64,000 bases of DNA from Veillonella parvula DSM 2008 (GCF_000024945.1 NC_013520.1:420001-484000), one strand, 5' to 3'; positions 1-7,807 are shown, counted from the first letter of the stretch. Notes: generated from the sequence alone by a model not told the origin. Numbers and translations are program-made.

Positions 1-15
1 ATCATTTTTTTAGGT

Positions 16-21
16 TATAAT
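16..21 (+). promoter_or_regulatory. -10 element of the rpsF operon promoter
   Basis: A perfect TATAAT lies 80 bases before rpsF. Its -35 partner would fall just outside the window, so the promoter cannot be fully judged. Confidence 0.5.
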
Positions 22-44
22 AGTAAGGCTTATTGATGGTAAGC

Positions 45-92
45 ACTTCCTACCCCTATGTGTCGATAGGGGCATTAGTCCGAAAGAGGAGG
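45..92 (+). promoter_or_regulatory. rpsF leader hairpin, candidate S6:S18-binding autoregulatory element
   Basis: A 7-bp perfect stem (53-59 CCCCTAT with 66-72 ATAGGGG) is followed by an unpaired stretch containing CCG at 80-82 and then AAAG, which can pair with CTT at 47-49. A hairpin with a bulged CCG next to the rpsF ribosome binding site is the known binding motif of the S6:S18 complex in many bacteria. The match was judged by eye. If correct, excess S6 and S18 would repress the operon. Confidence 0.5.
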
Positions 93-101
93 TGATTTTG
101 T

Positions 102-386
102 ATGAACAAATACGAAGTCATGTTTATTGTGAAACCAGCTGAAGAGGAAGCAACTAACGCTGTTATTGAAAAAGTAGAAGCTTTAATTGCTCGTGTAGGC
201 GGCACAGTAGAAAAGGTAGATCGTTGGGGCAAGCGTCGTCTTGCTTACGCGGTGAAGAAATTCACTGACGGTTTCTATGTATTGATCAACTTTGAAGCAG
301 CTCCTGCTGAAATCAAAGAAATCGATCGTGTATTGAAAATCAACGATGAAGTCCTAAGACATCTAATTGTTAAACACGAAGCATAA
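102..386 (+). CDS. rpsF: 30S ribosomal protein S6
   Basis: This 94-residue protein has the usual S6 length and the typical opening (MNKYEVMFIVKP), an alternating beta/alpha pattern, and a basic RWGKRRLAYAVKK segment around residues 42-54. S6 binds 16S rRNA together with S18 in the small-subunit platform. The start is the ATG behind a very strong AGGAGGTGAT site. It is the first gene of the rpsF-ssb-rpsR operon, an order conserved across many bacteria, and the next gene begins 19 bases downstream. The identification is secure. Confidence 0.97.
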   Translation: MNKYEVMFIVKPAEEEATNAVIEKVEALIARVGGTVEKVDRWGKRRLAYAVKKFTDGFYVLINFEAAPAEIKEIDRVLKINDEVLRHLIVKHEA

Positions 387-405
387 TTAAAGCCTGGAGG
401 AAAAC

Positions 406-804
406 ATGAACTCTGTACAAATTCTAGGTAATTTAGCTCGTGATCCTGAAGTACGCTATACCAAAACTGGTCGTGCGGTAGCAACTTTTACAGTGGCTGC
501 TACAAATACCTATATTGATTCCACAACAAATGAGACGAAAGAACAAACTGCTTTCATCAACTGCGTTGCTTGGGGTAAACTTGGTGAAGCGGCAGGCAAT
601 CTTCGTAAAGGCAGTCGTTGCTTTGTAGAAGGTCGTTTGCAAACTCGTTCTTACGAGACTCAGGACGGTCAAAAACGGTACGTTACTGAAGTGGTAGCGA
701 ACTTTGTGGGCCAATCCCTTGATATGAATACTAATTCTTTCGAAGGTGGGTCCAATTTTGATAGTTTCAGTACAGGCGGCGATGACGAAAACATCCCGTT
801 CTAG
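406..804 (+). CDS. ssb: Single-stranded DNA-binding protein
   Basis: This 132-residue protein has an N-terminal OB fold (about residues 1-105) with the typical MNSVQILGNLARDPEVR start. A short flexible linker ends in the acidic tip DDENIPF, which in SSB recruits replication and repair partners. It coats single-stranded DNA as a tetramer. It sits between rpsF and rpsR, the classical place for the housekeeping ssb, and has a GGAGG site before the ATG. The linker is short compared with Gram-negative SSBs. Confidence 0.97.
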   Translation: MNSVQILGNLARDPEVRYTKTGRAVATFTVAATNTYIDSTTNETKEQTAFINCVAWGKLGEAAGNLRKGSRCFVEGRLQTRSYETQDGQKRYVTEVVANFVGQSLDMNTNSFEGGSNFDSFSTGGDDENIPF

Positions 805-843
805 TGTCAGGGACTCCTACTAATTCGAAAAGGAGGATTCGCA

Positions 844-1074
844 ATGAGAAGAGATAGAGGCAGAAAGCCAAGAAGAAAAGTATGCGTTTTCTGTGCAGAC
901 CATATCGATCAAATCGACTATAAAGATGTTGCTAAACTTCGTCGTTTCACGACTGAACGCGGTAAAATCTTACCTCGTCGTATTTCCGGTACTTGCGCAA
1001 AACATCAACGCAAATTGACTACATCTATCAAACGTGCACGTGCAATTGCTTTATTGCCATTCACTGCTGAATAA
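844..1074 (+). CDS. rpsR: 30S ribosomal protein S18
   Basis: This small basic protein of 76 residues carries the conserved S18 core (residues about 35-60, with [14 protein letters not shown]) and the ending [16 protein letters not shown] pair near the N-terminus and a further Cys in the GTCAKHQ segment suggest the Cys-rich (zinc-type) form of S18. It pairs with S6 on 16S rRNA and is the last gene of the operon, followed directly by a terminator. Its start follows a strong AAAGGAGG site. Confidence 0.97.
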   Translation: MRRDRGRKPRRKVCVFCADHIDQIDYKDVAKLRRFTTERGKILPRRISGTCAKHQRKLTTSIKRARAIALLPFTAE

Positions 1075-1085
1075 TTGATGAATCA

Positions 1086-1120
1086 AGGCGGTACAACCAT
1101 TTGGTTGTGCCGCCTTTTTG
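1086..1120 (+). terminator. Intrinsic terminator of rpsF-ssb-rpsR
   Basis: A 13-bp stem (GGCGGTACAACCA with TGGTTGTGCCGCC) with a tiny loop is followed by TTTTT, 12 bases after the rpsR stop codon. Confidence 0.93.
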
Positions 1121-1237
1121 CGTTTGGTCCATGATTCACATGGAAGTTCTTTGAATTTATTTAACTGGAGATGTTAGAAGGCTATATTAGGGATTGAAGC
1201 TTATTGTATAGATTGTTGTATAAAGGTATAGAATAAA

Positions 1238-1283
1238 AATAGATAGGGCCTATGCGTTTAGAGCATAGGCCCTATCTATTTCC
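1238..1283. terminator. Long inverted repeat, probable terminator
   Basis: AAATAGATAGGGCCTATGC (1238-1256) is repeated inverted at 1263-1281 around a short loop, giving a near-perfect stem of about 18 bp with A- and T-rich flanks. It lies in the gap between rpsR and the next operon. It may insulate the two transcription units, although the rpsR terminator is already strong. Confidence 0.6.
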
Positions 1284-1396
1284 TTTGATTCTCATTAATT
1301 ATCGTAGTTACTTGTTGTAATAAATATTCATAAAAATAGATATAGTTATTTGAAGTTAAAAATTTGAATAATTTAATAAATAATAGGTTTTATATG

Positions 1397-1416
1397 ACTA
1401 ATCTATATAGATTAGT
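1397..1416. promoter_or_regulatory. Perfect 20-bp palindrome, candidate operator of the NifB-type operon
   Basis: ACTAATCTAT at 1397-1406 is followed immediately by its exact reverse complement. A further half-site GATTAG occurs near 1436. A TATAAT box lies at 1454-1459, so the palindrome sits just upstream of the expected -35 region of the operon starting at 1508. No regulator is encoded alongside. The rest of the 1121-1507 gap is AT-rich with no gene visible. Confidence 0.55.
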
Positions 1417-1507
1417 TAATCAATCTTATGCATACGATTAGAAATATTTATACTATAATACAAATATACATATATAGCTGTAAAGTTCAGTGAAAGGTGG
1501 TAAGTAC

Positions 1508-2371
1508 ATGGGATTTTTGAAAAAGGATATATCCCGTCGCCAGTTTATTGGTGGTGCTTTAGCTTTAGCGGCGGCCTCAGCGGTACCTTCGTTTATACGT
1601 GGTGCCTACAAGCCAACACAGTCTGACTCCCTTCAAGTGTGGACTTGTGGTGGGTTATCGGAAGCATTTCTTGATTTGAATCAGGTCTATACGATGCACA
1701 CAGGGCACAATATCCAGTACACTGGTGCCTTTGCAGGGGCTATTGGTAAATCTTTGTTAGCAGAAAAAAGTCGCACCGAAATCTTTGGAGCTCGCGGATT
1801 AGAGTTAGCAAAAAATATGCGTAAAAAAGGGATAAGTATCGCTTTTGAGCCGCTGTGTTTTACAGACTACGTCATAGTCACACCTAAAGGTAATCCTGCC
1901 GGTATTCGTGATCTTAAAGATATGGCGGAGCCCGGTGTGCGCGTCATGTTGCCGTTGGGTGCATCTCCTCCAGGTAGTGCATCTGTAAAGGGCGTCATGA
2001 AACTGTCTGGGTTAACCGATGGCATCATGAAAAACTTGATAGCAGAAAATGCTTGTGTTATCTCCATGATGTGTGATCTCGTAGAAGGCAAGGCCGATGT
2101 ATCCATCATTGAAAAACGCCTTACCACACATGACCGGTTTAAGGATCGTATCGAATATTTCGACATACCTGCACAGTTTGTGCCGCCTGCACCGCTGACT
2201 TTCACCATTAACACGATGAAATATGTACAAGATCGTGCGTTGGCTGCCGATTATATTGAATTTACACGTTCCCAAGAAGGACAACAAATCTTAGAAAATC
2301 ACGGATTTACATCCGTTCATAGTGCGAGAGGTCTCGATTTGATAGAAAGGTTTGGTGTAAAAGATGTGTAA
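1508..2371 (+). CDS. Tat-exported substrate-binding protein (ModA/PstS-like fold)
   Basis: This 287-residue protein starts with a twin-arginine signal (SRRQFIGG at about residues 9-16, then an Ala-rich hydrophobic stretch, cleavage probably near residue 33). The mature part resembles extracellular binding proteins of the molybdate/phosphate type: a short strand then WTCGG, a central hinge segment FTDYVIVTPKGNPAGI, and the C-terminal EFTRSQEGQQILENHGF common in ModA-like proteins. Tat export suggests folding, perhaps with a cofactor, before export. No ABC permease or ATPase is adjacent; a membrane ferredoxin gene overlaps its stop instead. I chose the ATG at 1508 because AAAGGTGG sits seven bases upstream; a GTG at 1490 would lie inside that site. 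The ligand is unknown. Confidence 0.75.
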   Translation: MGFLKKDISRRQFIGGALALAAASAVPSFIRGAYKPTQSDSLQVWTCGGLSEAFLDLNQVYTMHTGHNIQYTGAFAGAIGKSLLAEKSRTEIFGARGLELAKNMRKKGISIAFEPLCFTDYVIVTPKGNPAGIRDLKDMAEPGVRVMLPLGASPPGSASVKGVMKLSGLTDGIMKNLIAENACVISMMCDLVEGKADVSIIEKRLTTHDRFKDRIEYFDIPAQFVPPAPLTFTINTMKYVQDRALAADYIEFTRSQEGQQILENHGFTSVHSARGLDLIERFGVKDV

Positions 2372-3170
2372 TCAATGTCCATCATCTACAACCTGTGGGG
2401 CTCAAACAAGCTCTGGTATATCTGGAACTAAGGCTCCTAAGAATTTAACGCTTTGGCGTCGTATCGTTCAATTTGTCTTTCTCTTTATTATGGGAAAATG
2501 GGTATATTATGGTATATTCCGATGCCCGTATATCGTGCCGTTTGTAAACTGTGAAAGCTGCTCCATGATTACCTGTTGGGGCCGTATTACGACGTATTTC
2601 TATGCTTGGTGGATTGTTTTGCCTATTATGGTGGTATTCTTTGGCCGTGCATTTTGTAGCTGGTTCTGTCCAAGTGGATGGGTTAACCAAATGCTGGGAA
2701 AAATATCTATGGGACCACTAAGGAATCGTAAACATTACATGCGATACCTTCAACTCGGCATGGTAGCCACTATAATTTTAGGTCTTATTGTGTATTTCAA
2801 ATTTGGTAATCCTCGTATTATGATCCCAATACGGACAAGTGATGAATATTTTAATGCCGTTATTTTATCTATGCAATTTTCCGACTGGTATTGGGCGGCT
2901 CGTACTATAACTGTAGTTTCCATCATTGCTGGTTCCCTTATTATTGCTAATGCATGGTGTCGATTTGTATGTCCTTTCGGTGGCATCATGGAATTGCTTC
3001 GTAAGATTTCTATTTTTAGAATTTATAAAACGAATGAGTGCGACAACTGTGATGCGTGTTTACGCGTTTGTGAAATGGGGACACGACCAAATGAAATGAA
3101 TTGTACCAACTGTGGTGATTGTTTACATGTTTGCCATAAGGATGCCATTAGATTTGGTCGGAAAGGTTAG
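2364..3170 (+). CDS. NapH/NosR-like membrane 4Fe-4S protein
   Basis: This 268-residue protein has four or five membrane segments (about 32-52, 78-95, 127-146, 180-197). It has two CxxxCP motifs at membrane edges (C98/C102 and C199/C203) and a C-terminal double-ferredoxin region with eight cysteines (226, 229, 232, 236, 247, 250, 253, 257). This is the plan of NapH/NosR/RdxA-type proteins that pass electrons across the membrane. Unusually it also has an N-terminal cysteine cluster (C2, C5, C11) and a second one around C54-C71. It overlaps the binding protein gene by 8 bases and is followed 2 bases later by the NifB-type gene, so the three are translationally coupled. A role as redox partner of the other two is inferred. 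Confidence 0.78.
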   Translation: MCNQCPSSTTCGAQTSSGISGTKAPKNLTLWRRIVQFVFLFIMGKWVYYGIFRCPYIVPFVNCESCSMITCWGRITTYFYAWWIVLPIMVVFFGRAFCSWFCPSGWVNQMLGKISMGPLRNRKHYMRYLQLGMVATIILGLIVYFKFGNPRIMIPIRTSDEYFNAVILSMQFSDWYWAARTITVVSIIAGSLIIANAWCRFVCPFGGIMELLRKISIFRIYKTNECDNCDACLRVCEMGTRPNEMNCTNCGDCLHVCHKDAIRFGRKG

Positions 3171-3172
3171 CT

Positions 3173-4003
3173 ATGAAAGAGATTCAAGGACAAAGTTTCC
3201 TACAAAACCATCCGTGTTACAATAAGGATGCTTCTGCTAATTGGGGTCGTCTACATTTACCAGTAGCTCCCAATTGTAATATTCAGTGCAATTATTGTAA
3301 TCGTATGTATGATTGCGCGAATGAAAATAGACCTGGTGTAACGCAACATGTATATACGCCACAAGAGGCAGCGGCTTTTGTACGCAAGGTATTTGAAGCT
3401 CGTCAAGATATTTCCGTAGTAGGTATTGCAGGACCAGGGGATCCTATGTGTGATGCAGATAAGACACTTGAAACGTTTCGACTTGTTAAAAACGACTTCC
3501 CTCATGTCATGCTATGTTTATCTAGTAATGGATTAGCAGTACCTGATTATGTTAATGACATTGCTGACTTAGGAATTACGCATGTAACGATTACGGCTAA
3601 TGCCATCGATCCAGAGATTGCAAAAAATGTATATTCCATGGTTCGCTATGAGGGTAATATCTACAAAGGAATCGATGGGGCCCGTATTTTATTAGAGCGT
3701 CAGGCTGAAAGTATCCGAAAACTAAAGGAAAAGAATATCATTGTTAAGATTAATACTGTAGTAGTGCCTGATGTAAATATGGACCATGTGCCAGCAATCG
3801 CTAAACAAGCAGAAGCTTGGGGTGTCGATTTGATGAACTGTATTGCTATGATTCCAGTTCACGATACGGTCTTTGAAAATCACCGAGGCCCAACTTCAGA
3901 AGAAATCGATAACATGCGTCAATTTATTGGTCACTATGTGCCTCAAATGACACACTGCAAACGCTGTAGAGCTGATGCTATCGGTCGTTTATGCGAAGCG
4001 TAG
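3173..4003 (+). CDS. NifB-type radical SAM protein (no nitrogenase nearby)
   Basis: This 276-residue protein carries the HPCYN motif (H13, C15), the radical SAM motif C35-x3-C39-x2-C42 inside LPVAPNCNIQCNYCN, the GIAGPGDP motif, and the C-terminal HCKRCRADAIG with C262 and C265. These are hallmarks of NifB, which fuses two [4Fe-4S] clusters into the carbide-containing precursor of the nitrogenase cofactor. In NifB the HPC and CxxC elements help hold the extra clusters, and both are kept here. There is no NifX domain, as in short archaeal NifBs. The very end (GRLCEA) departs from the usual GLLGED. No nifHDK-like gene is in the window, so its product and acceptor are unknown. It could be a NifB paralogue making another metal-sulfur cofactor. 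Confidence 0.82.
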   Translation: MKEIQGQSFLQNHPCYNKDASANWGRLHLPVAPNCNIQCNYCNRMYDCANENRPGVTQHVYTPQEAAAFVRKVFEARQDISVVGIAGPGDPMCDADKTLETFRLVKNDFPHVMLCLSSNGLAVPDYVNDIADLGITHVTITANAIDPEIAKNVYSMVRYEGNIYKGIDGARILLERQAESIRKLKEKNIIVKINTVVVPDVNMDHVPAIAKQAEAWGVDLMNCIAMIPVHDTVFENHRGPTSEEIDNMRQFIGHYVPQMTHCKRCRADAIGRLCEA

Positions 4004-4004
4004 A

Positions 4005-4039
4005 AGCATAAAAGGCTATATACCGAAGTATATAGCCTT
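4005..4039 (-). terminator. Terminator of the cysteine desulfurase gene
   Basis: A perfect 12-bp stem (4012-4023 with 4028-4039) has a loop that reads TTCG closed by C-G on the minus strand, a very stable tetraloop, and is followed there by TTTTAT. It may also help end the plus-strand NifB operon, although the plus-strand T-tract is weak. Confidence 0.75.
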
Positions 4040-4051
4040 AATGGTTATGTA

Positions 4052-5209
4052 TTATTTAGTATTTTTAACGATTTTATGTAGAGCAGATAATGCAGATTCC
4101 ACATCTTTATGTGTGTTGGCATAGCCAAAGGAGAAGCGTACTGTTCCTTCTGGATAGGTTCCTAGCGTTTGGTGTGCTCGCGGGGCACAGTGGAGACCAA
4201 CACGCGTCATGATGTGATAGGTAGACTCTAGTTCGTAAGCAATACTTGCTGCATCCATGCCATCAATGGTGATGGATACGACGGCTGTTCGATCTTGAAT
4301 ATCTTGCTTGCCAATGATGTTAATGCCATCTATCGGTCGTAAGCCTTTGAGGAAGGCTTCTGTCAATGCGAGTTCGTGGTTATGAATGTTTTCCATACCC
4401 TTCGATTCAATAAAGGCGAGACCTTCGTTGAGACCTATGATGCCTGGTAGGTTTAAAGTGCCTGATTCGAAGGCGTCGGGCATATTAGTAGGCATCGTTT
4501 CTAAATGTGAGAAACTACCTGTGCCACCAGCAATAAGAGGGGTTAAGGATTGAGCCATTTCTTTGGTTAAGATCATGCCACCAATACCTTGAGGGCCTAA
4601 TAAGCCTTTGTGACCTGTAAAGCAGAGGGCATCTATTTGAGATTCTTTTACATCGATAGGCATGATACCAGCCGTTTGTGCTGCGTCTACAATAAAATGT
4701 AGATTATGCTCTTTGCAGATTATACCGATTTCTTTAACGGGTTGTATGGTTCCACATACATTGGACGCGTGATTAATAATTATAGCTACTGTATTTGGAC
4801 GAATGAGTGACTCAATAGCGTCTAATTTGATAGAACCTGTAGTATCACAAGGGATAGTATCAAAGGTAATATCTTCATTGAGTAGCTGTGTGAGCGGTCT
4901 TATGACTGCATTATGCTCCATAGAGCTAATCAGTACATGGTCTCCTGCTTTCAATAGCCCCTTGATGACCATGTTTAAGCTCATCGTCACATTTTGTGTA
5001 AAGATGACATGTGATGGATCATGGCTGTTGAATACGTTGTTTAGTCGTTGTCTTGTTGTATAGATAATATCCTCTACATCATAGGCGAGGGCATAGGAGC
5101 CACGGTTGATGTTGATACCGTAGTTCGTTAAATAGTCTGACATGGCATTAGCCACATTTGGAGCTTTGGGAAATGTGGTGCTCGCATTATCTAAATAGAT
5201 ATACTTCAT
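4052..5209 (-). CDS. Cysteine desulfurase-like PLP enzyme (class V aminotransferase)
   Basis: The 385-residue protein has the class V fold: [11 protein letters not shown] at the N-terminus, the cofactor-contact motif VDAAQTAG (about 174-181), and the PLP lysine in [10 protein letters not shown] (K201). The GLHCAPRAH segment near the C-terminus holds the likely catalytic cysteine. It releases sulfur (or selenium) from cysteine (or selenocysteine) as an enzyme-bound persulfide. It is closest in style to the stand-alone desulfurase family often found next to YedE and DUF3343 genes, not to IscS or SufS. The start at 5209 follows GGAGAT six bases upstream; a longer reading from 5287 has no such site. 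It is divergent from the YedE gene. Confidence 0.85.
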   Translation of the reverse strand: MKYIYLDNASTTFPKAPNVANAMSDYLTNYGININRGSYALAYDVEDIIYTTRQRLNNVFNSHDPSHVIFTQNVTMSLNMVIKGLLKAGDHVLISSMEHNAVIRPLTQLLNEDITFDTIPCDTTGSIKLDAIESLIRPNTVAIIINHASNVCGTIQPVKEIGIICKEHNLHFIVDAAQTAGIMPIDVKESQIDALCFTGHKGLLGPQGIGGMILTKEMAQSLTPLIAGGTGSFSHLETMPTNMPDAFESGTLNLPGIIGLNEGLAFIESKGMENIHNHELALTEAFLKGLRPIDGINIIGKQDIQDRTAVVSITIDGMDAASIAYELESTYHIMTRVGLHCAPRAHQTLGTYPEGTVRFSFGYANTHKDVESALSALHKIVKNTK

Positions 5210-5329
5210 AGGTAATCTCCATGAATAACAAGATGTATTTATGGTTATTATATCATGAGTATTGTGCTTGATCGGGTAGGAGCACATACTTATATAGTTT
5301 TAGTTCTTGTAGTTTGAAAGGAGTTTATT

Positions 5330-6391
5330 ATGAGTGGGGCTCATGAAAAAAGAAATTTAATTATTGCAGGCCTTATAATTGGTGTTATTGCAGGTTTTCT
5401 CGTATTAGCCGGAAATCCAGGTAACATGGGCTTCTGTATTGCTTGCTTTGTTCGTGACACCGTAGGTGCTCTTGGTCTACATCGTGCTGCACCGGTACAG
5501 TACATTCGTCCAGAAGTTATCGGTCTTATTTTAGGGGCCTATGTATTGTCCATGATTCGTGGCGAACACCAAAGTAAAGGTGGTTCCTCTCCAATTATTC
5601 GATTTATTCTTGGTTTCTTTGTTATGATTGGTGCTTTGATGTTCCTTGGTTGTCCACTTCGCATGATTTTGCGCCTTGGTGGCGGTGACCTGAATGCTCT
5701 ATTTGGTATCGCTGGCTTTGCCGGGGGCGTAGGGATTGGTACTATATTCTTAAAACGCGGTTACTCTTTACAACGTACGTATGCATTGAGCAAATTAGAA
5801 TCTGCTATCATGCCAGCTATCCAAGTTGGTTTACTTGTACTAGTAGTGACAGCTCCTGCGTTTATCTTCTTTAGTCAAAAAGGACCGGGCGCTATGCATG
5901 CACCTTGGTTAATTTCATTGGCAGCAGGCCTTGTGGTAGGTGGCTTATCTCAATTTAGTCGCCTTTGTACCGTTGGTGGTTTTCGGGATTTATTCTTGTT
6001 CAAAAAATCCATTCTTATCTTTGGTTATTTAGCGGTTCTCATTGGTGTATTCGTTGTGAATATTAGCTTTGGTAATTTCCATCTTGGCTTTGAAAACCAA
6101 CCAATTGCACATACAGATGGATTGTGGAACTTCCTAGGTATGGCGCTTGCAGGTTTCTGTAGCGTATTGCTTGGGGGCTGTCCATTACGTCAATTAATCA
6201 TGACTGGTGAAGGTAATTCTGATTCCGCTGTTACAGTGCTTGGCCTTGCGGCTGGCGCAGCATTTGCTCATAATTTCGGCTTAGCTGCCTCTGGTGCTGG
6301 TCCTACACTAAATGGTGAAATTGCTGTAGGTGTCGGCTTTGTGGTAGCGTTCATTATTGCTGTACTTAATACAAAACGTTCAAATGCTTAG
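5330..6391 (+). CDS. yedE: YedE-type membrane transporter (sulfur/selenium compound uptake)
   Basis: This 353-residue polytopic protein has about ten membrane segments. It contains repeated Cys/Gly motifs of the YeeE/YedE (Sulf_transp) family: FCIACFVRDT near residue 33, GCPLRMILRLGGGD near 107, LCTVGGFRDL near 209, and GGCPLRQLIMTGEG near 285. Family members take up thiosulfate; the YedE branch is thought to import a selenium compound because of its neighbours in many genomes. Here it is flanked by a cysteine desulfurase and a DUF3343 protein, the combination reported around selenium metabolism. The substrate is inferred. Confidence 0.85.
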   Translation: MSGAHEKRNLIIAGLIIGVIAGFLVLAGNPGNMGFCIACFVRDTVGALGLHRAAPVQYIRPEVIGLILGAYVLSMIRGEHQSKGGSSPIIRFILGFFVMIGALMFLGCPLRMILRLGGGDLNALFGIAGFAGGVGIGTIFLKRGYSLQRTYALSKLESAIMPAIQVGLLVLVVTAPAFIFFSQKGPGAMHAPWLISLAAGLVVGGLSQFSRLCTVGGFRDLFLFKKSILIFGYLAVLIGVFVVNISFGNFHLGFENQPIAHTDGLWNFLGMALAGFCSVLLGGCPLRQLIMTGEGNSDSAVTVLGLAAGAAFAHNFGLAASGAGPTLNGEIAVGVGFVVAFIIAVLNTKRSNA

Positions 6392-6480
6392 CCTGGAGAT
6401 GGTTAACTTGGAAATGTTTAGATCATGTATGGTATGATCAACATATAGTATGAATGTATTTTACTATTTTATTCGTTATT

Positions 6481-6514
6481 GATAGCTAGAATTGAGTGAT
6501 AGCTAGAATTGAGT
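6481..6514 (+). repeat. 17-bp perfect tandem duplication before the DUF3343 gene
   Basis: GATAGCTAGAATTGAGT occurs twice in a row (6481-6497 and 6498-6514), ending four bases before the likely ATG of the DUF3343 gene. It replaces the region where a ribosome binding site would be expected. Confidence 0.9.
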
Positions 6515-6518
6515 GTCT

Positions 6519-6767
6519 ATGAAATATATCGCCACTTTTTACTCTCATTTTGGAGCGATTCGCTTCAAGCGTGAAGCCCCAGAAGGGGTAACTAATATAG
6601 AACTACGTCCTGTACCACGGAATCTTAGTTCGTCCTGTGGAACGAGTGCTTCCTTTGAGGCTGATGAAAGTTTTACTTTCACGGAGGATCCTACAGAGGA
6701 AATTGAACAAATAGTGGCTGTTACAGTTGAAGGTTATAGAACTATATTTGAAAGCTCAAATGAGTAA
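6519..6767 (+). CDS. DUF3343 small protein, putative Se/S carrier-like
   Basis: This 82-residue protein fits the DUF3343 pattern: a short strand followed by H-F-x-A-I-R-F, then PVPRNLSSSCGTSASF, with the SSxCG cysteine as the only reactive candidate. DUF3343 proteins have been proposed to carry sulfur or selenium and occur with YedE and stand-alone cysteine desulfurases, as here. The ATG at 6519 or a GTG at 6513 could be the start; neither has a clear ribosome binding site because the 17-bp duplication abuts it. The C-terminal third is acidic. Confidence 0.7.
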   Translation: MKYIATFYSHFGAIRFKREAPEGVTNIELRPVPRNLSSSCGTSASFEADESFTFTEDPTEEIEQIVAVTVEGYRTIFESSNE

Positions 6768-7115
6768 ATTATATAGACTGTTTGGTTCAGTATTGATGCA
6801 TAGTTGGTATGATTCGAATTCTCTTTCTTAGTTTATTACGATAACCATTAATCACTTTGGTAAAATAGTAGAGGTGCATTTTGATACATTGTTAAGTGTG
6901 GTTTATAAATATATAATTTTTATAGATAAATATATATAATTTGTTAAAAGATTATAGATTTTTTTCGAATAGGACTATAAAAATTAGATGAAGTATTATA
7001 TAATAATATCTACAGTATGTATTACAGTAGAACAGTAAAATAAATCCATTGATAATGTACGCTACTATTGCAGTATTATACAATTAGTATTAATGATAAG
7101 GGAGATTGTAAGACT
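6768..7115. other. AT-rich intergenic region
   Basis: No gene is visible. Several TATAAT-like strings near 6998-7006 could serve the downstream secreted-protein gene. No clear terminator hairpin follows the DUF3343 gene. Confidence 0.5.
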
Positions 7116-7802
7116 TTGAAAAGAGTATTAACCTTAACATTAGCCGTGGCCATCGTTGCCGGTGGCTATATGTTTGAGGCTAATGGGGCGGGAGAACAAC
7201 CTTCTAAACAGGCACCATCTATATCTGAGATAAATATATATACGCCAAAAGAGCTTAATGCACGTCAGAAAGACTTGGTTGAAATTGGCCGCTATACTGC
7301 GTCTGGTGATCAAGGTGCATTAAAGAGTGTAATTGCATCTGCTATTGAGCGAGGCACGTTGACGCCACAAGAGGTGAGTATTGCCATTCGTCAACTTTAC
7401 TCTGCTGCTGGCTTGAAACAAATGAATGCTGCTTTAGCTACATTTGATCAATTACGTGATGAACGCCCTGAGTTTGGCGATGAGTACGAAAAATTGGTAC
7501 CAAAGCAAACAGGACTTAGTGCTTTATTGGGGAATGGCACTAATGGGGCACCTTTAACAAAGCCGAAAGCTGAGGAAGCAAAAGAGGGGGTTCAATATAA
7601 TACGTTCCGTATGAAAAAACCAAAACCTCAAAATCGTAATCGTTCACGTCTAGGTAAATTGGACCGTGAATTGGTCGCTGCGGCAGCATTAGGTACTCGA
7701 GTTGGTAAAAATAATCTTTTCACTGCAGCTGAAAAGAGTTTATCTGAACTTGGCCTAAGTCAATATCAAATTGAAAATTTAGAAGCTATGATTTTCCAAT
7801 AA
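7116..7802 (+). CDS. Secreted protein with carboxymuconolactone-decarboxylase-like (AhpD/CMD-like) repeats
   Basis: Starting at TTG 7116 (behind AAGGGAG) gives 228 residues with a classic signal peptide ending near ANGA. Residues about 42-110 read like a CMD domain: LNARQKDLVEIG, then ALKSVIASAIERG-LTPQEVSIAIRQL, then SAAGLKQMNAALATF. A second partial copy (LDRELVAAAALG to QIENLEAMI) ends the protein after a Lys/Pro/Asn-rich linker. CMD enzymes and AhpD use cysteines, but this protein has none, so it is probably not a peroxidase-type enzyme. A longer start at TTG 7068 would spoil the signal peptide. The function is unknown; the family call is by pattern only. Confidence 0.6.
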   Translation: MKRVLTLTLAVAIVAGGYMFEANGAGEQPSKQAPSISEINIYTPKELNARQKDLVEIGRYTASGDQGALKSVIASAIERGTLTPQEVSIAIRQLYSAAGLKQMNAALATFDQLRDERPEFGDEYEKLVPKQTGLSALLGNGTNGAPLTKPKAEEAKEGVQYNTFRMKKPKPQNRNRSRLGKLDRELVAAAALGTRVGKNNLFTAAEKSLSELGLSQYQIENLEAMIFQ

Positions 7803-7807
7803 AATGT

